Below are positions 1 through 6,503 of a DNA stretch of 47,608 nt, piece after piece (positions within the stretch are counted from its first letter, which is position 1; every line of letters begins with the position of its first letter). The DNA is from Phycisphaerae bacterium (GTDB lineage: Bacteria > Planctomycetota > Phycisphaerae > Phycisphaerales > SM1A02): positions 1 through 47,608 of the forward strand of contig VGXO01000018.1 in NCBI GenBank assembly GCA_016873275.1, given 5' to 3'. The notes beneath the pieces are model-generated. The model did not search any database. It worked only from the letters and a program-made list of their open reading frames with translations, and was not told the origin of the DNA. The position numbers were made by a program, and so were the translations under genes.

Positions 1-148
1 CCTCGACGAGGACGAGGCGGTTGGCGAGCCCGGTCGCGGGATCCGCCCGCTCGAGATGCCGCCGAAGCGCCTGGTCGATCCGCGCCTGATCGTCGCGGGC
101 GGGCTCGACGCGGGTCGGATCGTCGCGCCTTGGCTGGGGGTCGTGCAT
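1..148 (-). CDS. GGDEF-domain protein, N-terminal fragment (probable diguanylate cyclase)
   Basis: Reading the minus strand from an ATG at 148 gives 49 codons that run off the window edge. The last residues read ERADPATGLANRLVLVE. This matches the opening helix of GGDEF domains (consensus D-x-LTGLxNR-x-x-L), which make cyclic di-GMP. The roughly 30 residues before it are Arg/Asp-rich and polar, with no membrane segment or sensor domain, so the domain would sit almost at the N terminus. The GG[D/E]EF active site lies outside the window, so catalytic activity cannot be judged. The gene diverges from the ABC exporter at 346, leaving about 197 bp between them. The family call rests on one short motif. 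Confidence 0.6.
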   Translation of the reverse strand, partial: MHDPQPRRDDPTRVEPARDDQARIDQALRRHLERADPATGLANRLVLVE

Positions 149-327
149 CGCTGGGTCCTTCGCGCCACGTCCCGCGCCCGGAAGCTCGCGCGAGGGCGGG
201 ACTGACCTAGCCGCGCGACACGGCGAAGATCGGTCCGCAGTCCGGCGATCTCCACCCGAGGTCCGCGGAACCCCGCAGAAGGCTTGATCGACGGCGCGCG
301 GCGGATCGGGCGGCACGCGGCGATCCC

Positions 328-333
328 TATGAT
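328..333 (+). promoter_or_regulatory. -10-like hexamer TATGAT ahead of the ABC exporter
   Basis: TATGAT lies 12 nt before the ATG at 346, so a transcript starting about 7 nt downstream would have a leader of only about 5 nt. No convincing -35 box or Shine-Dalgarno sequence is visible. The rest of 149-345 is GC-rich sequence in which I see no gene. Confidence 0.35.
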
Positions 334-345
334 CCGCCCCCACGG

Positions 346-2319
346 ATGCACCGCCCGCCCTCGAGCCGCCGCCGATTCGCCGAGTACCTCGCGGAGTTCC
401 GGCGGCGGCGGCGCGAGCCGACGCTCATCTCCCGCGAGGGCACGGAGAAGAGCCTGCGGCGGCATCGCCCGTTCCGCCGGCTGATCGGGGTCTTCTGGGG
501 CCTGCTTGGTCGCCACCGACCTCCGCTCCTCTTCGCCCTCGCGACGCTCTCGATCGCGACCATTCTCGGACTCGTTCCGCCCGCCGCGACCAAGTTCGCG
601 ATCGACGACGCGTTCACCGGCCGGGGGCTTCCCGCGGAGTTCTCGCGATGGGTTCCCGCGTCGTGGGGACTGGAGGACCCGAAGCGGCTCCTCGTCGCGC
701 TCTGCGTCGCGGTCTGCCTCGTCAGCCTCGCGCGGGTGGCGATCGGGCTTAACGGTCGCTGGCAGGCGACGCGGGCGTCGCGGCGGCTCGCGGTCGACAT
801 GCGCCGCCGGGCGTTCGAGCACGCGGTGCGGCTGCCGCTGCACCGGGTGCAGGAGCTCAAGTCGGGCGGGGTCGCGAGCATCCTGCGGGAGGACGCCGGC
901 AGCATCGCGGACCTCGTCTTCAGCATGATCTACAACCCGTTCCGGGCGGTGATCCAGCTCGTCGGGATCCTCGCGATCCTCGCGGTCACCGACTGGCGGC
1001 TCCTGCTCGGCTCGCTCGTGCTGCTGCCGACGACCTGGCTCTCGCACCGGACCTGGATCGCCCGGATCCGCCCGATGCACCGCGACATCCGCCGCGAGCG
1101 CGAGCGGCTCGACGCGCAGGCGACCGAGGTCTTCTCGGGGATGCGGGTGGTGCGCGGCTTCGGGCGCGGTCGAAGCGAGACCGCCCGCTTCACCCGCGGC
1201 GGGCACCTCATGGCGCGGCAGGAGCTGCGCACGTGGTGGTGGTCGCGGGGGATCGAGGTGGCGTGGGAGCTGATCATCCCCGCGGCGAGCGCGGCGCTGC
1301 TCTTCTACGGCGGCCTGCAGGTCCTCGACGGGAGGATCACCACGGGCGAGCTCGTGATGTTCCTCACCTACCTCGTCATGCTGCTCGGTCCGATCGAGGC
1401 GCTCGCCTCGAGCGCGACCGGCTTCCAGACCCAGCTCGCGGCGCTTGATCGGGTGCTCGACCTGCTCGAGGAGCCGGAGGAGCTGCCGGATCGTCCCGGC
1501 GCCATCGCGCTCGCGCCGCGCGACGTCCGCGGGCGGATCGAGTTCCGCGGGGTCTCCTTCCGCTACCCGCGGCAGGAGGAGGAGGTCCTCAAGGACGTCT
1601 CGTTCGTCGTGGAACCGGGGATGATGGTCGCCCTCGTCGGCGCCTCGGGCGCCGGAAAGACCACGCTCTCGAACCTCGTCGCCCGCTTCTTCGACCCGAC
1701 GAAGGGCGCGATCCTCCTCGACGGGCGGGACCTCCGCGACATCCAGCTCGCGAGCCATCGGCGGCTCCTCGGGATCGTCGAGCAGGAGGTCCTCCTCTTC
1801 GACGACTCCGTCGCCGCCAACATCGCCTACGGGCGCCGCGACGCGGATCCCGCGGCGATCCGCCACGCCGCCGAGGTCGCCAACGCCGCGGAGTTCATCG
1901 AGAAGCTTCCCGACGGCTACGCCACGCTCGTCGGCGAGCGGGGCGTGCGGCTCTCGGGCGGGCAGCGGCAGCGGATCGCGATCGCCCGGGCGCTCCTCGC
2001 CGACCCGCGGATCCTGATCCTCGACGAGGCGACGAGCGCCCTCGACACCGAGAGCGAGCGGAGGATCCAGGAGGGACTCGCGCGGCTCCTCCGCGACCGC
2101 ACGAGCTTCGTCATCGCCCACCGCCTCAGCACCATCGCCCACGCCGAGCTCATCGTCGTCCTGAAGGACGGGCGGATCATCGAGACCGGCAGCCACGAGT
2201 CGCTGATGGCGTCGAGTGGCGCCTACCGCGAGATGGTGCTCCGGCAGACCTCGCCGCCGGAGCGGGAGCGCCGGAAGGACCGCGCCGAGGCGGTCGCCGC
2301 CGACTCCCCGCCGCGGTGA
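346..2319 (+). CDS. ABC transporter, fused permease and ATPase (MsbA-type exporter)
   Basis: A 657-residue half-transporter: an Arg-rich cytoplasmic N terminus, a six-helix exporter membrane domain at about residues 45-370, then a nucleotide-binding domain. The ATPase shows Walker A GASGAGKTT near residue 432, signature LSGGQRQR near 536, Walker B with LILDEATSALD near 557, and the switch histidine in IAHRLS near 590. Order and length are those of MsbA/LipidA-exporter and multidrug half-ABC proteins, which act as homodimers in the inner membrane. Substrate cannot be read from sequence. A lipid A flippase role fits the other envelope genes here (kdsC, kdsD, LpxL-like), but it is inference. The gene ends 3 bp before the convergent pdeM stop. 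The C-terminal 25 residues are polar and divergent. Confidence 0.93.
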   Translation: MHRPPSSRRRFAEYLAEFRRRRREPTLISREGTEKSLRRHRPFRRLIGVFWGLLGRHRPPLLFALATLSIATILGLVPPAATKFAIDDAFTGRGLPAEFSRWVPASWGLEDPKRLLVALCVAVCLVSLARVAIGLNGRWQATRASRRLAVDMRRRAFEHAVRLPLHRVQELKSGGVASILREDAGSIADLVFSMIYNPFRAVIQLVGILAILAVTDWRLLLGSLVLLPTTWLSHRTWIARIRPMHRDIRRERERLDAQATEVFSGMRVVRGFGRGRSETARFTRGGHLMARQELRTWWWSRGIEVAWELIIPAASAALLFYGGLQVLDGRITTGELVMFLTYLVMLLGPIEALASSATGFQTQLAALDRVLDLLEEPEELPDRPGAIALAPRDVRGRIEFRGVSFRYPRQEEEVLKDVSFVVEPGMMVALVGASGAGKTTLSNLVARFFDPTKGAILLDGRDLRDIQLASHRRLLGIVEQEVLLFDDSVAANIAYGRRDADPAAIRHAAEVANAAEFIEKLPDGYATLVGERGVRLSGGQRQRIAIARALLADPRILILDEATSALDTESERRIQEGLARLLRDRTSFVIAHRLSTIAHAELIVVLKDGRIIETGSHESLMASSGAYREMVLRQTSPPERERRKDRAEAVAADSPPR

Positions 2320-2322
2320 GGT

Positions 2323-2994
2323 TCAGCCGCCGATCCCCGCCGGCAGCGGGACCTCGAGCACGCGGCGCTCGGCGACCACGAAGACGCGGTCGCCCGGCTG
2401 CGGATCGACCCTGACGCCACGCGCGAAGGCCGTGAACGCCGGGAGGACGAGGGTCCGAGCGGCGAGATGGAAGCACGCAAGCAGCAGGCGCCGGCTTCCG
2501 CCGCCGAGCGCCGCCATCGGATGGAGGTGCCCGGCGATCGTCGGGCGGTGCGCCGCCGCGTGGGCGGGGTCGTGGCGGAGCTCGAGCGACTCCCCGATCG
2601 AGAGCATCGATCCGACGCCCTCGATCGCCCACTCGTCGAGGATCCTCGCCGCGGCGCGGTCATGGTTGCCGCCGACGAGCCGCATGGGGAGGTCGCGTAA
2701 GCGGCGCCACGCGGCGACCCGCCCGCGGGAGTCCTCGTCGGGACCGCCCGCGGCATGCAGCAGGTCGCCGAGGATCACGACCTCGCGGGCGCTCGTGCGG
2801 TCGATCGCCTGCTCGAGCCGCGCGAGCGACTCCTCGAGGATCCCCTCCGGGATGGGGATCCCCTGCCGCCGGTAGGCGGCGCTCTTGTCGACGTGGAGGT
2901 CCGCGACGAGGAGCGTCCGGGTGGACTCGACGAGCGCCGCCCGCTCCGGGAGGAGACGGATCGACTCGCCGCCGAGCTCAAGGACGCGGTCCAT
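2323..2994 (-). CDS. pdeM: Metallophosphoesterase of the ligase-associated DNA damage response set (PdeM-like)
   Basis: 223 residues. The calcineurin-like metal-binding motifs are in order: DLHVDKSAAYRRQGIP (D-x-H), GDLLH (GDxxH), GGNHD (GNHD), and GHLHP (GHxH) near residue 150. The family is the small phosphoesterase usually encoded beside an Lhr-like DEXH helicase, an ATP-dependent DNA ligase and an exonuclease. It is thought to act as a DNA endonuclease in repair. The matching helicase is in this window (6504-9083) on the same strand but separated by two unrelated genes and a repeat element; the ligase and exonuclease are not here. A -10-like CACAAT ends 7 nt before the ATG. The gene converges on the ABC exporter with a 3-bp gap. 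Confidence 0.85.
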   Translation of the reverse strand: MDRVLELGGESIRLLPERAALVESTRTLLVADLHVDKSAAYRRQGIPIPEGILEESLARLEQAIDRTSAREVVILGDLLHAAGGPDEDSRGRVAAWRRLRDLPMRLVGGNHDRAAARILDEWAIEGVGSMLSIGESLELRHDPAHAAAHRPTIAGHLHPMAALGGGSRRLLLACFHLAARTLVLPAFTAFARGVRVDPQPGDRVFVVAERRVLEVPLPAGIGG

Positions 2995-3001
2995 CGCCCC
3001 G

Positions 3002-3007
3002 ATTGTG
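3002..3007 (-). promoter_or_regulatory. -10-like hexamer CACAAT 7 nt before pdeM ATG
   Basis: On the minus strand CACAAT is followed by seven G/C bases and then the ATG of pdeM. With normal -10 to +1 spacing, transcription would begin at or next to the start codon, giving a leaderless mRNA. No -35 element is obvious. Confidence 0.35.
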
Positions 3008-3159
3008 CGGGATTCGAGGCGGGGAGACCAGAGGGCGCAATGCGGGTGGAAGAGGCGCGTGGAGGCAGGTGTCTCGCTTCGCCCGGCGGACCGTCGCGGA
3101 GTGGACCCGGTGGACCCGGTGGACGTGAAGCCGCATCAGGCATGCGCGGCGCACGCAAT

Positions 3160-3240
3160 CCGTTGGAGTTGGTCCCCTCCGCCGCCTCGCTCCGCGAGGC
3201 GGCACCTCCCCACGGCGGAGCCGTGGGGAGGAGTTCCAAA
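3160..3240. repeat. GC-rich hairpin element, left copy of an inverted pair
   Basis: This 80-bp stretch contains two strong hairpins: gccgcctcgc with gcgaggcggc, and cctccccacggc with gccgtggggagg. Its reverse complement closely resembles 3421-3502 (shared gaactcctcccc, gggaggtgccg, gaggcggaggggac). The two copies therefore face each other across the octamer array. It lies in the 535-bp gap between pdeM and the phosphodiesterase gene, in which I see no credible gene. The organisation resembles dispersed intergenic REP/MITE-like elements of high-GC genomes; no transposase is present. Confidence 0.6.
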
Positions 3241-3268
3241 GCGCTCCACGTCGAGATCACGCAATCAG

Positions 3269-3426
3269 GAACTCAAGAACTCAAGAACTCAAGAACTCAA
3301 GAACTCAGGAACTCAGGAACTCAGGAACTCAGGAACTCAGGAACTCAAGAACTCAAGAACTCAAGAACTCAAGAACTCCGGAACTCCGGAACTCCGGAAC
3401 TCCGGAACTCCGGAACTCCGGAACTC
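3269..3426. repeat. 20-copy tandem octamer array, GAACTC followed by AA, AG or CG
   Basis: GAACTC recurs exactly every 8 bp from 3269 to 3421, giving 20 copies. The two bases after each GAACTC fall in blocks: four AA, five AG, four AA, six CG, then CT at the exit. Because 8 is not a multiple of 3, every frame is open and would encode a 24-bp cycle (ELKNSRTQ-like), so the open frames across it are not evidence of coding. The first and last units merge into the tips of the inverted flanking elements, suggesting the array grew from the junction by slippage. Confidence 0.9.
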
Positions 3427-3502
3427 CTCCCCGGCGGAGCGCAGCGACGCGGGGGAGGTGCCGAGCGAACGAAGTTCGCGAGGCGGAGGGGAGGTCCGAT
3501 GA
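3421..3502. repeat. GC-rich hairpin element, right copy of an inverted pair
   Basis: This copy begins within the last octamer (gaactcctcccc) and ends near gaggcggaggggaggtcc. It is an inverted, diverged copy of 3160-3240, with its own internal palindrome gcgaacgaagttcgc. Together the two copies and the array make an imperfect inverted-repeat structure about 340 bp long. Confidence 0.55.
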
Positions 3503-3530
3503 ACGGGTTGCCCGCCTCGCGCAAGCACAC

Positions 3531-5552
3531 TCAACCCCTTGGATCCGGTCGCCTCCCCCGCCTCGCCCGCCCCTCGATCCGCGCCGGGACGACCGCCGGC
3601 GGCTCGCCGCCCGCGGCGTGCCGCGCCTGCCCGAGGAGCGACCGCGCCGCCGCCGCGCGGGGCGCGAGGCGAAGGCAGGTCTCGAGCGCCTCGACCGCCC
3701 CCGCCGCATCGCCGCAGGCGAGCCGCGCCCGCCCGAGGACGAGGTGGACCCGCGGATCGCGGAACTCGAGGCTCGCCGCGCGCAGGGCAAGATCCACCGC
3801 CTCCTCCGGATCGCCCCGCAGGAGCCGCACCTCCGCGAGCCGACCGAGCGCCGCATCATCCTGCGGATCGACCACGATCGCCTGTCGCAGCGCCTGCTCG
3901 GCGAGCTCGTGACGCGAGAGGAGGACCGCGACCTCGCCGATCCGCCGATGAAGCCCCGGCGTCCGCGGATGCGCGACCGCGAGCGCCTCGAGCCGCGCGA
4001 GCGCCGCCTCGGCGTCTCCCGCGGAGGTCTCGACGCCCGCGAGCATCATGCCGACGCGGATCGGGTCGTGCCCCCGCGCGGCAAGCGCCACGAGGATCGA
4101 ACGGGCGAGGTCGAGCTCCCCCATCGCCATCGCGCAACTTGCCCGCAGCAGCCTCGCGTTCGGCTCCTCGCGGAGCGATGGATCGAGCTCGTCGAGGATC
4201 GCCGCGGCCCGCGCCGGGCTTCCTGCGTCGGCGATCGAGCACGCGAGGTTGAACCGGTTCGCAGCGGCGGTGTCGCGGGCGTTCGCCTCCGACTCCGCGC
4301 TCGGCGGCGCGATGTAGCCAAGCTCGACGAGCTGCGCGATCGCGGCGCGGCTCTCCGCGGGATCGATCCGCAGGTCCTCCGGATGGCGACCGCACTCGCC
4401 CTCGACCGCCTCCCACGAGTCGATCCGCGGCGGCTCGGCGGCTCCGTCGAGCACCTCCGCGAGGACCCGCCCCGGCATGTCCCGCGCCGCGGGAAGACCA
4501 AGCAGCGTCAGCACGGTCGGCACCACGTCGAGGATGCTCGCGCCGAACGCCCGACCGCCAGCACGGATTCCGGGTCCCACTCCCGCGAACACGCCGTAGG
4601 GGCGATGCCAATCGACGGGACCAGCCTTCCCCTCGCGCGGGTCGGGACGCCGCTCGCCGTGGTGGTAGCCGTGGTCGGAGATGAGGAGCACCGCGGCGTC
4701 CTCGCCCGCGATCCGAAGCAGCGTCTCGAGCATCATGTCGTGGAAGCGGTAGATCCCCGTCATGCAGTGCTCGTACGCCGCGAAGTCCTCCTCCGACACC
4801 TCCGCCATCCGCGGCGGATGGAACTCCATGAACTGATGGCCGAAGCGGTCGATGCCATCGAGATAGACCGCGGCGAAGTCCCAGTCATCGCCCTCAAGGA
4901 GCCTCGTCGCCATCGCGTGGACCGACGCGGTCTGCGCGAGCATCTGCGAGAGCACGCCGAGTCGGTTCGCCGGTCGCGACGCGAGCGCCGCCGCGTTGGG
5001 GACGAAGGGGACCAGCGCGTCGAGTCCGAGCTCGGACGCATGCACCCGGCACTGCGCGATCTCCTCGGCGCGGGAGGCAGGATGGACGACGCCCGAGGCG
5101 AAGGGCGCCCCCGGGCGATCCTGCGCCGGTGCGAACTCGAGCTGGTTCGAGACCATCGTGCCGGCGATCGGCTCCGCGGGATGGGAGGCGTACCAGCCGA
5201 CCACGTGCGAGCGGAGCCCCGACTGGGTCAGGATGTTCCAGATCGCCTTGGTGCGTCGGCTCGTGCTCGCGCTCGGACGGATTCCGGAGCCATCGGGCGA
5301 GGGCTCGGTGAAGCCGAGGATCCCGTGATGCTCCGCTCGCCGCCCGGTGGCGATGGTGTTCCAGAGGATCGGCGAGAGCATCGGCTGCGTCGTCGCCAGG
5401 TTGCCTCGCGCCCCTCGGGCGAGAAGCGACGCGAGGGTCGGCATCAGCCCCTGCGAGACGAGCGGATCGATCATCTGCCAGTCCGCGGCGTCCCAGCCGA
5501 GGAGGAGCACGCGTCGGGGCAGGCGATCGGAACGGACGCGGGCGATCCGCAT
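3531..5552 (-). CDS. Type I phosphodiesterase/nucleotide pyrophosphatase-family protein with TPR repeats
   Basis: About 673 residues. The N-terminal 400 residues form an alkaline-phosphatase-superfamily domain: LLLGWDAADW at the start (first metal-binding Asp), a nucleophile region around TQPMLSPILWNTIATG, DGIDRFGHQFMEFH, and the metal site LLISDHGYHHGE. From about residue 425 to the end the chain is TPR-like helical repeats (for example GRARLACGDAAGAVEALE). This architecture is common in planctomycete and deltaproteobacterial phosphodiesterase-like proteins of unknown substrate. ATG at 5552 was chosen because the domain begins 13 residues later; an in-frame GTG at 5594 is possible but has no ribosome site. 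The last 25 codons share a 43-bp near-identity with the helicase gene's 3' end. Confidence 0.8.
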   Translation of the reverse strand: MRIARVRSDRLPRRVLLLGWDAADWQMIDPLVSQGLMPTLASLLARGARGNLATTQPMLSPILWNTIATGRRAEHHGILGFTEPSPDGSGIRPSASTSRRTKAIWNILTQSGLRSHVVGWYASHPAEPIAGTMVSNQLEFAPAQDRPGAPFASGVVHPASRAEEIAQCRVHASELGLDALVPFVPNAAALASRPANRLGVLSQMLAQTASVHAMATRLLEGDDWDFAAVYLDGIDRFGHQFMEFHPPRMAEVSEEDFAAYEHCMTGIYRFHDMMLETLLRIAGEDAAVLLISDHGYHHGERRPDPREGKAGPVDWHRPYGVFAGVGPGIRAGGRAFGASILDVVPTVLTLLGLPAARDMPGRVLAEVLDGAAEPPRIDSWEAVEGECGRHPEDLRIDPAESRAAIAQLVELGYIAPPSAESEANARDTAAANRFNLACSIADAGSPARAAAILDELDPSLREEPNARLLRASCAMAMGELDLARSILVALAARGHDPIRVGMMLAGVETSAGDAEAALARLEALAVAHPRTPGLHRRIGEVAVLLSRHELAEQALRQAIVVDPQDDAALGRLAEVRLLRGDPEEAVDLALRAASLEFRDPRVHLVLGRARLACGDAAGAVEALETCLRLAPRAAAARSLLGQARHAAGGEPPAVVPARIEGRARRGRRPDPRG
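3564..3606 (-). repeat. 43-bp direct repeat, copy 1 (3' end of the phosphodiesterase gene)
   Basis: Identical to 6525-6567 except for one base (G at 3587, C at 6548). Both copies are in the same orientation and the same reading frame, encoding EPPAVVxARIEGRARRG at the C termini of two unrelated proteins. Confidence 0.85.
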
Positions 5553-5653
5553 GAGGGGTGCATCGGACCGAGGAGGGCCGCGGTCATGAAACACCGTGCG
5601 GGCGGGCGCGGATCTCCCCGCGCGGCGGCGGAGTCACCGTGATCGGTTCCTGA

Positions 5654-6286
5654 TCAGGCCTTCCGCTGGCGACCCCGCAGCAGCCCGAGACCCGCCGCGC
5701 CGGCGGCAAGGAGCCCGAGGGTCGGCGGCGCGGGGATCACGCCCGCCGTGATGCCCGTCCCGCTGACGTTCTCGTACGCCCAGTCGTGGACCACGAAGGT
5801 CCCCGCGGCGTTGTTCACCGAGACGCGCACCCACGAGTAGTAGAGGTTCGCGCCGGTCGCGAAGGAGAGCCCGAGGTACTTGTTGCTCGCCGTGTTGAAC
5901 TGGGCGTTCGGGTTTACCGGACCGTACGCCATCGAGCCGAAGAACGACGGACCGACCGACGCGGAGTCGATCACGAAGCCGCTCGACAGCGCCGAGGCGT
6001 ACGCGAAGCCGCTCGGTCCGGCAAAGAAGCTCACCAGATTGCCGGGGAAGAAGTTCACCGTGGCGCCCTGGTAGGTTCCTCCGAAGAACACGTAGTTCTT
6101 GAGGGTGAGGTCGCCGAAGCCATCGAGGTCGATGTCGAGGTTGAGCGCCGAGAGCTGCGCGATGCTGATGTCCTGCACGCCCGAGTAGATCACCTCGGCG
6201 TCGGCGGACTGGACCGCGACCGCCGCGGCGACCGCGGCGAGCGAGTAGGCAGAGGACAGCGCCGTGCGGGATTCGTTCTGGCTCAT
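5654..6286 (-). CDS. Secreted protein with a PEP-CTERM-like sorting signal
   Basis: About 210 residues. An N-terminal signal peptide (SSAYSLAAVAAAVAVQSADA) is followed by a Gly/Ser/Phe/Tyr-rich beta-type body with almost no Lys or Cys. The C terminus has the three-part sorting signature: VIPAPPT (a PAP variant of PEP), a hydrophobic helix LGLLAAGAAGLGLL, and the basic tail RGRQRKA. Such proteins are exported, processed by an exosortase and displayed on the surface or in the matrix. No exosortase is in the window. ATG at 6286 has a GGAGA ribosome site 4 nt upstream. The body contains DLDGFGD, reminiscent of a dockerin/EF-hand Ca site, but only once. No specific function can be assigned. Confidence 0.8.
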   Translation of the reverse strand: MSQNESRTALSSAYSLAAVAAAVAVQSADAEVIYSGVQDISIAQLSALNLDIDLDGFGDLTLKNYVFFGGTYQGATVNFFPGNLVSFFAGPSGFAYASALSSGFVIDSASVGPSFFGSMAYGPVNPNAQFNTASNKYLGLSFATGANLYYSWVRVSVNNAAGTFVVHDWAYENVSGTGITAGVIPAPPTLGLLAAGAAGLGLLRGRQRKA

Positions 6287-6372
6287 CGATTCTCCGATCG
6301 TCGGAATGTTCAAGGAAACTCGGACCGGGGCGGTCGAGCGGGAACGAGAGCACTACCCCGGGATTTGGCTGA

Positions 6373-6398
6373 GGCAAGTGCCGGGACCCCAACTTGCC
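6373..6398. other. 7-bp inverted repeat upstream of the PEP-CTERM gene
   Basis: GGCAAGT at 6373-6379 and ACTTGCC at 6392-6398 form a perfect dyad with a 12-nt centre, in the 217-bp gap between the helicase and the PEP-CTERM gene. It could be an operator or a weak helicase terminator. The rest of the gap shows no gene. Confidence 0.25.
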
Positions 6399-6503
6399 CA
6401 ACTTTCTCGTGGAAGCCCCGACACTTCCGTTCGGACCGCGTTCCGAGACAGGACGGTCGACCCGGGCGGGTGAACGCCGGCGAGCCCCGACCCAACGCCC
6501 GAC

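Noticed and set aside
3269-3426. CRISPR array, or a coding region with ELKNSRTQ repeats
   Set aside because: Units are 8 bp with no spacers, and the 8-bp period keeps all frames open without selection for coding.
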